From contig RCAB01000194.1 of assembly GCA_003640385.1 (NCBI GenBank), forward strand, positions 1-64,000: DNA of 64,000 nucleotides, written 5' to 3'. Below are positions 29,701 through 42,200 of this stretch, in pieces (the first letter of the stretch is position 1; each line of letters opens with the position of its first letter). The DNA is from Setaria digitata (Eukaryota; Nematoda; Chromadorea; Rhabditida; Setariidae). The position numbers and the translations under genes are program-made. Under the pieces are notes generated by a model. That model did not search any database. It was not told the DNA's origin and saw only the letters and a program-made list of their open reading frames with translations.

Positions 29701-30999
29701 GCTATTTAATCGATGACCATTCTTGAAGGAGTACGAAGTTTAAATTATGAATTACAAATTAAATACATCTGCTTATAAGATTGTAATCGATCGTGATGAA
29801 AGATTAAAGTTTGATTTGCTAGAGACCGACAGTTCTGAGGATTTTAAGAATACAACGAATCTTGATAACTACCCCAATGTGCATGTCATATATTTCAAGT
29901 CCGGAATAACGAATAAATTAAGACCTTTCTTGAACTAATTGTGAAGAATTTCTCTTCACGTATCATAAGTGATCCAGGTAGCTATGGAAATATTCCCGGT
30001 TCAAATGAATTTATTCAGCAGTATTCCGGGATACGAACAAAAAGTTGGATTATCCCATTAAAATTGCGAATTTAAAGAGTGCTAAACACATAAGACATAC
30101 TTTTTTTTGTAAATTATCATTACGAATGATAAAATGATCATTGGGAAGAAACTAAAAAGAAACCGACGTCAATCAGATTTGCAAAAACGAATCATTTTCC
30201 CACTAAAAAAATTTGAATGAACGAACTAAACCTATGTTTCGAATTATGATACTACAAACTCATTTCACTTAAACATACAAAAAAAGTTTTTGGAAAAAAA
30301 TCCATTGAAATGAAATCAGATGCTGAAAATTTAAGAAAAAAACCCAAGAAAGATGTTATAAATTTAAACTGGAAATAGTTTTATTGGTGACATGAAAGCG
30401 AAACTTGCCGCAATATATCAAATAATCGGATGATCATATATGCATCACGTGAAACAGCGTGAATTGGTGGAAAAGATGAATATGAATCGTTAGAAAGTTG
30501 GGTAATTTTCAAGTGACATGAAGGAAAGGTAAGAGTGGGAAAATGCAGGTATATTAAACTGGAGATGGTAAATGCTTGCACAGCTCTATGGAACTGGCGA
30601 ATGCACGGATACGAGAGGAACCGTGAATTCATCTAGTGCCATTGAGTATGAACCAGCAGTGAAACAAGTCATTACGCGGTCCAAAATACCGTGGTACCAG
30701 AATAATGGAAAAGTTATTTATTCCATACGATATACAAACATAAAGCCGAAGCATTCTAGGAAAGTTCATTGGTAGTTAGATGACCAGCATGAAAAATGAA
30801 ATGTAAAATATAAATAAATAACAGGTTGGATCATCAGATCGATGGCCCTCTTTCCCGATCAACGCTAAAAAAATCTTTTGCAACAATATGTTGCTGTACG
30901 AATCCTACTGATAGCCAATAAAATCGATCATTAGCTGATTGACAAAATATATTTTGTCATTTCTACGAAGTCCCCAACAATCGGTTATCCGGAAGTGCA

Positions 31000-32050
31000 C
31001 TCTCCGTTATACAAGTACATAAGGATGAAAACGTCAGGAATCCGTCCATCCATCTATGGACCGATGGAAGAATTCATGAAGTACAAAAGATGTAACGCTG
31101 CGACAAGTAAGAAATCATTCACTAGTGAGGATTCATATACCATTCATTGTTCCGAACAATTAATGCTACCATAGTTGTGATGTTACTCGGAGGGAATAAT
31201 ACACCACCAACCACCACTATCATCGATGCTATCACATCGGCACTCAGCACCATCTACCTCGTCAACAAAGCAATATCGACAGCGAGTGACAGGAGGACAA
31301 TAGCAACTATTATGAGTGACTGAGCAGCAGGCAATCTATTTACCCGACCCATCCACCAAAGCAACCAAGCAACCAGTGAACCAGCGAACCGAGGAACCAG
31401 GCAACCAGTGAACCGACCGACCGTCCTGTCTCGCTTCCATCAGGCATCATTGACTCGGAGGCATGATGCATATATATATACATATGCACACATATACAAA
31501 GCTTTTTCGTCCTCGCTGCAACCTCCGCCCTCGCCCAATCCGTCTAGTCATCCCTTTTACGCCTCCGAAATTGTCGAAAAATCTACGAATGAGACACTCG
31601 ACTAAAACCATGACCGTCCTCCTCCAGCGACCTGTCGTCCTTTTTGCAGGTGTGTGTCACTGTATCCCCCCTGCACTGCTGCTGCTGCTACCCGAAGTGA
31701 AGTTTCCCAGCCCAGTCATCTGTGTTTATCCCTTACCTACCCAACTGGATTGTACCCACCCCGATGCTCCTAGAAACAAACAATTACCATCTCCTCACTT
31801 ATTATGACCCAAACTTCGGAGATCGACCCCCACAGGGGTAGCTATAAATGGGTACGCACAGAGACAGACACCCATCCATTCCCCAATAACGAGGTACAAG
31901 TTATCCGTGATGGGTAACAACCCATCATCCATTGTTCCTCTTTTCCCTCCTCGCAGCTGCCATCTCATCGCCATTGTTCCTCTGTCTCCCCTCGCTGCCT
32001 GTTACCTCGAGAGCATTCTGGTGACACGATCACGATGTGTCCTTGGGCTG
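31000..32050. other. Island of higher GC in AT-rich DNA
   Basis: About 1 kb is clearly richer in C and G than the several kilobases on either side, with C-rich/pyrimidine stretches near 31500-31560 and 31640-31700. The open frame at 31463-31807 (114 residues) is Pro/Leu/Arg-rich and looks like a by-product of this composition. The island could be a promoter, an enhancer or a noncoding transcript; nothing decides between them. Confidence 0.4.
31364..31424. repeat. Short degenerate tandem repeat, 8-bp unit
   Basis: A run of imperfect units ending in ACC (AGCAACC, AGTGAACC, AGCGAACC, GAGGAACC, AGGCAACC, AGTGAACC, GACC) repeated with a period near 8 bp, inside the GC-richer island. Confidence 0.7.
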
Positions 32051-33383
32051 TACCAATTTCAAAAGTTCAATTTATACACTTCCTAGTCCTCATCCTACAC
32101 ACTTTCCTCTACCAAACATTTATGCTACAGCGAGTAAGCGTACAAGAAGTTACCCTGAAATTTGACGGTAATCACTAGATTACTCGCCAATTATCTTTTC
32201 AAATATCAGACAGCCTCTTTCGCTCATCAGGGTAATCATTATTCCCTCCACTTCTTTCTTATCAGCTAAATAAAGGGGATGTTATATCACATATTTATCC
32301 GACTTCAACGTCTGAAATTTCCAAAATCTCGAAATGAAAATGAAACACTCTTTAGCAGTAACAAGTGAAACCATCATTTGATTATATACTAAAAACATGC
32401 ATGTTTGATAAAATTTCCATTTTTATTAGGTGTAAACAAGATAAATGGAAAATATTTGCATTTTTATGCAGCAGTAGTGTTAGATTACTTCAGTCATCTG
32501 TTATCAACTCTATCAATGATCCATATCAGTTTTAAATTATAGTTCATGCGTTCTTTTTTATTTACAAAAACTGCCGAGCAGCAAATAACCTTCAAAATAT
32601 AACGAAAGGTTGGTTAAACTGGAATTATCGAAGCTTCAGTTCGGGACTTTTTTTTATCAATTCAGTTTTAATCTCAAAAAAGGCACCATATATATATATA
32701 TTTTTAGACAATTTTAGAGATTAAACATTCTTACTTTATTTATTATTCCGAATTTGTTTTTCTTTTTAACGCTACCTTCATCAAATAACGTGTAAATTTC
32801 TGATTTGGTAGCTTTGAAGCATTTTTTTTCGTCAGTGCTAGATAAGTTTCTTACTGTTTTTTCTCGGTTTCATTAACCTGTTAACATGACAATGGTTACA
32901 AACTGTATTCCAAATTGCTCCTGTTTTTCAAAAACTTTTTTTTTCTTAAGCTCAAAAGAGTATTCCATTTGTCATAAAACTTATAGCCTAATATAAAATA
33001 TCCCTCAGTAGTGATTCCTAGCATGTGAAACCTAATTTAAAACGGCAATTTTGAATGGTCAGTTTGATTTACTCCTTCCCTGGACGCATAATTTACCATT
33101 AATTGCTCGAAACATCGCATAATTTCCTTTTTAATCGATCTTCCGCTCACGCCATTGACAAAAATGTGAACTCGAACTCCTTTCACCCTGAATCATTTAC
33201 TGATGTTCGCCCTATCTTCACTATATAAAAATGGAACTAAGAAATACAAAAGTATACTTGGAATGTACAAGAACATAATTTTGAGGAAGCTAAAATTTCG
33301 TCTCTCAATACCAATCAATCTAAAATGATAATAGCTCCATAGAAATCGCTGCGTCGGAAAGCTAGATGAAATACCACAAACCC

Positions 33384-33431
33384 TCCGAATGAACGAACTC
33401 ACTAATCTTATAGTGAGTTCGTTCATTCGGA
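33384..33431. repeat. Perfect 21-bp inverted repeat, 6-nt loop
   Basis: The left arm 33384-33404 (starting TCCGAATGAACG) and the right arm 33411-33431 (ending CGTTCATTCGGA) are exact reverse complements across a 6-base spacer ATCTTA. The symmetry stops outside the arms. It explains the paired open frames beginning MNELT on both strands. Confidence 0.95.
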
Positions 33432-34722
33432 TTTCTTATATCTCCACTCCGCGATCATCTCCCAATAGACAGAAATATTTGAAAGATAACATCAGTCGAC
33501 CAGATTATACCATGCTTCATAATCATGATACTCCAAGACCCATGCTAATTTGTCGTCAATATTCCCGAATTCTTCAGTTCCGTTAAGTTCTCAATGTCTT
33601 GCTGTTTGCCACCTTTCGATATTAAGAACCCCCACTACCTTCTGATCATTGAACGGACAAAGCCTGTTCACTCACTAATCCACAAAATATGCAGATATAT
33701 CCTATTAAAAACCATGTGCAAAAGCGTAAAACATGTTAATGATTTATGAAATTATAACATAATGTAGATATATATACATAAAACCAGGTAATTAGCAGAA
33801 ATGGTCTCAAAAACAATGCAAAAATATAAAGCAGATAAATATTTTCCTAAAATCGAAACAGAAGGCAAATGTTTGACTGAGAGTGCAGCACTAGTACAAA
33901 AAAAAAAGAAAAAAGACGGTAAATGTCAAAAAACAGAAATAATTTCCATATCTGACTAATAATCGTCTATTTACTTTTTCTTTTTTAGGTCGGAAAATTA
34001 AAATTGCAAACGCCATATTCAGTGATAAGCTTCCCGGATCTAAATCATCTCAAAGGCTCAGTGTGCGTGTTAGGAAAAGCGAATCACAAAAAAAAAAAAA
34101 AACGATGCATGATTCCAAATACCTCAACTGAGACACTCTCATCGATCCAAATCTCCTACTTCGGAAATTCTATTAGACACGAATTCAATACTGCGTAATT
34201 TGTTTTAAGCTGGACAGTCTTATGGGAGTATAAAATATTTCAGAGTTAGAGCATCAGTAAAAATAATACAAAAGAAAAAAGACAAATAATCGATACGAAT
34301 TAAAAGGCATAAATCGGGACATGAACATTTTTTGAAAGAACAAATAACTGATAGAAATATAAATCCGAGCAAAATAATCTGCATAATCTTCAAGATGTAG
34401 GAATACAAATGCAACTATAAAAATATTGGTTTACAAACAACAAATAAGTAAATTGGCGATATTAAGGAAGTTTGAAAAAAAAAATTCTCGAATCACAATG
34501 AAATTGTAAATGGACATATATGCATGGAAGGAAGTGATTGGGAAATAATCAATCCGAAACAAAGTTGTGAGCAAAACAGAGCAATTGGTTGTCAGTAGTC
34601 ACGAAAAAAAACGTCAAGAAGCGACCACAAACTACACACAACCCGATTAAAAAACAGAGTAGTTAAAAAAAAATTCCTTACGAGATATGCTGACGAGGAG
34701 ACTTAATCACCTGACAAAGTCG

Positions 34723-37700
34723 TTAGTCGAAGAAATCTTGCAGAAGCGTACGTCGTTTACATTCTGCTACATGCATTTGCGTCTCCAGATCACCTCGCTC
34801 CGTACTTTCAGCCCTTTCAACTTTCCAGGATAATTCTTCAATTTCCTTCTCTAGCTGAGCTTGTTGATATTCAAACTGAACACGGAAATAATGAAAAACG
34901 GAAGCGATTTACCTTCAAAATATGAACCATACAACTTAATATTACATCTACTGTATTTTACGTGGAAATTATGATCATGTAATCTTCTCCTTTAATTTAT
35001 ACCGGTAAATCTCTAGAAAGTACAGATAATCTAAAATTTTAGATGTCTGCCATGAATCCCTAAGAATCCCAGAAATGTATTTGTTTGTTCTGCAGAATGA
35101 GATTATACCAGCTGTTTTCTTGGTCCATTTTCCATATAATAAGCATACGGATAAGTGTACTGTAACGTGTAACGACATTTTGTAAGTAACGTAGCTGCTC
35201 TATGCAAATATTGCCAATCAATCCATGTTCCTTCATGTCCGTTCACTTTCTCATCGATCTTTTTCATTATGCAATTCCGCAAATCTTCCTCCAACTTCAG
35301 TGACTTGTGATGATTTTCGTACCGCTCTGTCAACAATAAATTTCGCAAACAGCGTTTTTACAACATTAGAGGATGCCTTCTGAATTCACTTGCACATCCG
35401 GATAAAAATTACTGATTAGTAAATCTACAGTCATGATCTTCACGGTTCATAAAAAATTACTGATTTGCTAACCAGTAATTTTTAACTGAGACATGCCAAT
35501 GTGCTAAATGGCTGGGAAGGCGAAATATCCTGCGAATTTACTACATGACAACAGATAAAAACACACCATAATAGTGTAAATATTTTTCAAGTGCACGACG
35601 AGCTTTGACATGATTTGCTTCTTGAGCTATGGATGGATTTTCCTTATAGCGACTACACTCATAATATTCGCTTCCATGGTTCTTCCAGTCTATAAAAAAC
35701 TATACGTACGAATTAGGTTTTATTAACTACCTAAATCATAAAATGTGGATTATTTCCAAAACAGCAGCGTTTTGCTTCCGTAAAATAAAAATGTTAAATC
35801 TGTCATCAAGCGATAAGATGGCTTTACACAGGAACATATTTTTTCTCTGTAACTTCTTCAGTTGATTACTCTCGCTTCTGTAGTTAAAAGAATAAAGATA
35901 TTAAGACCTGGAATGCTTAGCACAAAATATACTTTTCACCAAATAATGTTTAAAATTACTGTCCATCTTTATATGTGAAGAAAGCAAATTTTAAAAAAGA
36001 AAAGGGAATGAGTGATTGACCTCCAAAGCACATCCAACAAAAGTGATGTTTGCATTTGGCGCACTGCATATGATTACATCCACCATTTTTTTCAATACAT
36101 GAATGGCAATTAGGACAATCCTTTGTGTGTGCGCTAAATTATCCAAATCTACCAAGTAATTAAGAAATATCCTTTATATTTTTATATGATTTTTATATGG
36201 ATACTGCAGAAGTTATAGTTGCATAAACAACGAGGTGTTCGAGGGAAAAAAATATATCTATTTCTGAATGGTTACTGGAAAAAAAAAAAAACTGCAATTG
36301 TAAGGACTGATTTTAACCTTATATAATTGGCAGTTTCACTGTCATCAGCACACTTCGTTAGCCATTTGCGTATTGTTTCGCAAGAAGTCGGCGCGTGGTA
36401 ATCACAACCGCACTGAAAACTGAAAACAAAAAAGTTGCTGATTTATGACTAAAAATTAATACTACGAATTTGAACTCACAGGAAAGTTGTTCAAAATTAG
36501 GCGGAAGATAACACTCGACGAAAAGAGATATGAGTATAGCCTTCATTTCTCGCCCAACTCTTATTACATCTGACGAGATGGTTAAATTAAAATTTGTGAT
36601 GGAAAATTTGAAACATACCAGAAAGAAATTCGGCAACTACTGCAGGTAACCTTCTTTGCCTTCTGGCACTGTGCCTTGATAATGATATGACAATCAACAC
36701 CCGGACAAAACCGTAACTGTGAGTGTGATTCAACACAGTTTTTGAATATTAGCTTTTCATATTTATCTCTTACTTCCCTGCGTTCGTTTAATATCCTCAG
36801 TACAAAATCTTCTAAACATAGTAATGTACATCCACTTGCCATGCAGCCAATTCTGTAAATGAATTTGTTTACTTGCTTTTTACAGAAAATTCACTTTGTT
36901 CTTTCATAAATATGAGAAAATGTTTTGTTTCAATTTTAGGACAGGAATGAATCGATTAGGAACTCCACTAATAAACTGAAAGCTAACGTGATTGACAAGC
37001 CATTACAGAGCTGTGTTTCGATATATTTGAGCCAGCAGGCTGAACAAAAACTATGACCACAATCCAGTGCATACATTTTACTACAATCTCCTTGTAACCT
37101 TGTGCAAACCACACAACTTACTGTGTCTGACTCTTGCTTTGAAGAACCAGAGCAAACAAAGCAATCTGAAACTTAAGTAGTAAATAAACGCATGCATAAG
37201 CATATTTGACATGCAGATTTTAGGATCAAATAATCATATAAAGGCTCCACAAATTTTAGGAGAACCTAACAGTTCAGACAACTGCTTCGTTTAATCTACT
37301 CCCTGCAAGTCTCAAGAAACTGAACAACTGAAATTTACACTGTAAAAAAAAGTTCCTTCGATGGAATAAAATTGTGATTCCAAAACAGACCTAAAAGCAC
37401 GTAACACTTACCAACAAGAACTTTACAAGGGTCAGCACTGTACAACTTGATTAAAGTGGAGTCGTCCCAATTATAAAAATATAGCAAAAGTTTGGCAAGT
37501 GACGATGATATATTCAGGGTAGAAACAACATGATCTGCAGCTTCCTTCAGAAGGCGCTCAACCTTAATATTTATGCAATTAGTGTGTTTCAATGATAGAG
37601 TCAAGACAAAACACTCTGAAAACTGATTTCAACAAATTTGGATTGAATAATCCTTCAACTAGATACCAAATATAGAAACCTTCATAATGCATACCTCCGG

Positions 37701-37928
37701 AATCTTCAGACATGTGTATTCAATGTATTCTGGATCCTCCCTTTCGAATATCTCCATAGCACAATTATCTCCATTACAGTAAAAGTCATCTAAATACGCC
37801 TTTCCAATGAAATTCGATAGAAATTTTACAAAGGCAAAAGAACTGAATAAAATGCGCTAACCATAATCGTAATCTGCTTCATCGTCTGATACGGAAGGAG
37901 TGTCAGCAAGTGTATCACTACATTCCAT
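34723..37928 (-). CDS. ari-2: Ariadne-2 RBR E3 ubiquitin ligase
   Basis: Ten exons on the minus strand: 37928-37862, 37789-37695, 37562-37412, 37165-36988, 36852-36619, 36419-36318, 36133-36021, 35689-35567, 35326-35109 and 34875-34723, giving 477 residues (human ARIH2 493). After an acidic N-terminus and a UBA-like segment, RING1 lies at about 106-170 ([23 protein letters not shown]) and the IBR at about 190-275 ([23 protein letters not shown]). RING2 lies at about 277-313 ([19 protein letters not shown]), where the Cys of GGCNHM is the expected thioester-forming residue. The C-terminal ariadne domain ([47 protein letters not shown]) ends [16 protein letters not shown]2-type ligases pair with neddylated cullin-5 complexes in animals. 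The RRM-type gene lies upstream on the same strand. Confidence 0.96.
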
Positions 37929-39277
37929 CCCTGCGGAATGGAAAGACGAAACTTCAGCTAGAAAAGTACACGTATACATTTCCTTCCGATATTGAATAGA
38001 TTAAATACAGGTCAACAACAGGAACCAAACGAACATTTTCCACTTACCTCGGAGAGTAAGCCTTCAAACTATGAATTATTCAATCTTCTAGTGAATCCAA
38101 TTTTATTCATTCCTACTTTATTCAAGATATCTACGAATATTACATATGCTTACCGCTAAATGCATTTTATAATCACTTCCTTTCGTCTGATAAAAACAAC
38201 GATATGCGAACATGTATTCCTGTCAAAAACAGCATTTCGATAAGCATTCTACATAAGCAATAATTAGTAAAACTTTATTCAGATGAAATATTTCCAATCA
38301 TGCAGGGAAAAACTAGTTCATCAGTAATTTTCAAAGAAGTCCTGCATCGCACGAGAGAGAGCTAGATTTTTCATCACTGCAGAGAACCAAACAAATCCAA
38401 AATTCGGAGAACGTTGGATAAACTTTGAAACTCAAGGAATTAAAAGCAAATAAAATCCTGTAAATTTATCTAATACTTCTTTCTTTTTTTAAGAGATTCA
38501 CGTGCATAACAAAACATCCTCACAAAACTACGAACATGATTAATGTTCAAAACTCACTATGTCGCCCAAATTTATACAACAAAAAAGCGATAAATTCGAT
38601 ACGATTACACAGATGGTCGCCATCAAATCAAAACTCATTTAAAATACATGTACATAACGATATGCATTTACAATGACAATACATTATATTTCTAAAAATT
38701 AGTAACTTATATGTGTAAAACATAAGAAGTAACTCGAAAAATTAAATATAAAACCTTAAAAAATATTAATATTAAAAATTGGAAACATTAACACCAGCAA
38801 ACTTAACATACTGCCTTGTGCGGAAAAGTGCAATTTATGTTATGACGTATAACAAGTATTATTCAGGACCATTACTACACCATCTACACCATCCACTAAA
38901 GGTTACTGCATAACTACTCATACGAATCAGACACAGCGATTAATTTATGAGGACCTTTCAGCAGAGGTACTGGGAATGTGCAAGTAGAATATAACTCTGC
39001 TACGGTCACCATCCAATGTGACATGCATTTCTTCAGTTTCAAAAAAAACCACATAACAGTTCTTCAAATTTTTGGTACTACTCAAAATTTCTGTATATTT
39101 TCCCAAAATCTCTTCCGAAAAACAATCTTTAAAACACAAATGAATATAAAAACTGGCCAATCTTATAAGATAATTTAGCCCAGCGTGACAAACAACAAGA
39201 GGAGAGTAGAAGAATGTTTCAAAAACAAAGCAGAATGGAATACTCCTAACATTACCATTTAAAATATAAAAATAGTG
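37929..39277. other. Intergenic spacer, ariadne-2 to RRM-type gene
   Basis: About 1.35 kb between two minus-strand genes. It should contain the 3' UTR of the RRM-type gene and the ariadne-2 promoter or trans-splice site. Overlapping frames at 38945-39178 on both strands have no domain. Nothing else is supported. Confidence 0.6.
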
Positions 39278-42200
39278 TCATTTTGGTAAATTCTGTGCTG
39301 AAAAATTCTGGATAAACAAATTCATTTGATTTTGCTGAGCTGATGTCATACCTTGTGGTGATGAAAGTATCTGAAATTACATAACCTGTGGAAGATATTA
39401 TTTCTTGTCGAATCTCAATTTTTTGAAAAGAAAACCAGATTTCTAAAAATATCCGTATTTCCCACTTAATATATCATTGAAGAAACGATAACATCCATAC
39501 CTGTCCCAGTACAGACGAGAATGCATTTTTATGGGAGGATAAAAGCAATCGGCACAGCGTATGTCGATGTTCATAGAGTTGCGCGAATAGTGTCGTGAAT
39601 TGTGGATTAACAGAACCCATTGCAGCTTGTACTGAATTTAACTGATTGCTCCTGCAGAAAAAAAAAAATGAGAAATCAGTACTTGTGAATAAAAAACCGG
39701 AACATGCATAAAAAAACCTCACTTTTCATGTCTACGACGCTTTCGTCGTCGATGTCTAGAAGTTGCTGCATCATCGATGTCCTCATCTGACGATGTCGAA
39801 GCCGATGATGACGATGAACTTTCCGACGACATCTCTCCTTCTTCCAACTTAAATTGTACAAAACAGTATGCTCCATGTCTATAGATAATTGATCTGGTCT
39901 GTTGAAATAATGCATGAGCAAAAATGAAACCTGCACTATAAAATGACAAGATATGATAAGAACAACGAACAAACCTCTCTCCTAATTCCAGGAGTTTCTG
40001 TTTCTGCTCTAACAGCTTCACCATCTGCATGAAATTCTTCATTTTTTTCATTTTCAGTTTCTGCATCTACCTCTTGTATCTTCTTGATCTTCTCTTCTTC
40101 CAGTTTCTTTTGCCATGTTTCCTTTTTCCACTGGTTTCTAAAATTTGATAAGTAAGAAAACTCAACCATTATCAGCATTAGCGGAAACGTATACCATAGA
40201 GCTCACCTCAACTTGCGTAGCTTTGGGTCAATAAATGTTTGGGGTCGTTCATAAACTGGAGCTGGTCTCACCGGTTTGTTGATATTAGCCCATGATTCAA
40301 ATGACAACGGCTGCCCATCAATTGTATAATTCCCTAAAATATTATGTGTGCTGAAAAAGAGAAAAGGGCTTTTCATCTCAAATTCTGATCTGGTTAGAAT
40401 TCATAAAGGTGGGTCAAATCTTCAGGCAATAGAGCTTAAAAAAAAAAAAAAAACTTAAAAAGATACACAACCAGAAAAAAAATTATGAGGAAAGAACCAT
40501 GTTCATCCTCGTCAACATCCAGCTCCCCTTCTTCAGTTGCTAACATCGTTCGAACTTTGGTTAGCACTTCTCCCACACCCATTATTGTTGCCAAAGCGCG
40601 TTTCCTTGTCGTACTTATCCCATAATTTTTTCTTTCAGGAGCGTCATAGGGAATGTACGGTGCCGCACACATCGTGTAACTTGTAGAGCGTTGAATGCCT
40701 TTTGTATTTTGTAATTCTTTTTTCCATAGCCTGAATAAATTACAAGTTATATTCGAAAAGCCTATGAAAATCTAGATATTGCCACACAATTCAAAGCTGG
40801 GAGCCAGAATTTTTCGCTAAATAATCAGTGTATTAAACAAAGGATTCATACAAAATAAAAATCAAGAGGAGAAAAAGTGCAAGCAATTACTATGTGCTGG
40901 AGATAATCGATTCGTACTAAAATTTTTATGCCCACTCATAACGTTGCATTAAAAAAGAAAAAAAAAAAAAAAAAAGCTAATTCGTATGGAAGATGAATAG
41001 ACAATGTTTATGATACCTGATGAGGTCATCAACATGCTGTCGCATCCAGTGTGTTGGAAGAGTCCGCTGATGTCGCTCCAGCACATTCAGTAACGCAATT
41101 TTCAATAAAGAATCAGGAATCCCTCTATGTTGCTGGCTTACTTCATCACACAATTTCCAGAGTTCACTAAGTTCATTCAATTCTGCCCAGTTTGTTCGTG
41201 TGTCATCAACGTACTAGATATATACATATACATTCAATTTCTCAATTACGAATTCTGCTTAACTGAAAAAAAAAAAAAAAAAAAGAAAGAAAATCTACAA
41301 AGGAAAGAGAGAAACACCTGTTGTACAAAACCCGTGACATCTTCTACTGAGACCTCAGGGGCAGGAATAAATGGCACAACAGCAGTTTCCGAAGTAGCAG
41401 CAATTGCTGTTGATGATACTGACGGTGACGGTTGGGAAGATGATGAAGATGGAGCTGAAGAAGCGCTCACAGGTACAACCCGAGCATTCAGGATTTTCTC
41501 ATTTTCTGTTTTCATATACGAGACATATTCATCCATCGTTAGGAGTCTGAAGGCATAAACCACGATTATGATATTTCCATCCAGATTGACTTTCTAAACT
41601 TTATTCCATATCCCAACCCTGTTTAACATGAACTCCGAAGCCGAACTACATAATTTATATAACGCTCTGAGGGATATTGTAAGTGAAGGATTGTTTATGA
41701 CCGCTGCAATATTTTGTCAACGATAACTTGCTTTTCCGAAGATAGAGCATGCACTTCATACATATCTAAGGGGTTAGAACGAGGAAATACTATAAAGTTT
41801 ATAGTATAAGGGTAGGAGCTGCTATGTAAATTCAGTCGCCGCTATAAAGTAAAACTGCTGGAACGGATGGCAAGAAGGAGAGTAATTTGTAGTTCATAAA
41901 GTGATAATGAACACAACGCATTATAACTATACGTAGAAAACCTCATCGTAAGCTGACGATCGCCTTCATCAATCTCAAATCCATCTGCCAACTCCATTCG
42001 AGCATCATTTGCTTCTTGCTCAGTATGAAACACAATCTGTAACAAGCTATGATAAAAATAAATACTTGCAGTATCTGTATCTTCGAATCTACACTGAACA
42101 TTTAAATATTATTACTGAATCTCAGATTACGTGACTCCCAACCATTTCTAGAGAAAATCTTGTAAGCCTTTTCTCCTTTTCCCAACAATATTATAAACAA

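Larger units (their letters stand above)
26780..34722. other. Gene-poor region of about 8 kb
   Basis: No exon chain with splice-compatible conserved protein sequence was found on either strand. The DNA is very AT-rich with A/T runs (for example T25 at 28697-28721 and a C-rich patch near 29440-29460), except for a less AT-rich island near 31000-32050. Short open frames such as 29747-29938 and 30572-30775 have no recognisable domain. A perfect foldback lies at 33384-33431. It may hold distal regulatory DNA or noncoding RNA. Confidence 0.5.

Noticed and set aside
29747..29938. Plus-strand frame of 63 residues with protein-like composition
   Set aside because: Isolated, no splice-linked exons and no recognised similarity.
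31463..31807. Open frame of 114 residues, Pro/Leu/Arg-rich
   Set aside because: It overlaps another frame, lacks domains or splice context and reflects the C-rich composition of the island.
33193..33586. Mirror-image open frames beginning MNELT on both strands
   Set aside because: They arise from the perfect inverted repeat at 33384-33431, not from related genes.
39676..39972. Minus-strand frame with HRHHRLRHRQ-type basic run
   Set aside because: It is an out-of-frame reading of exon 11 of the RRM-type gene.
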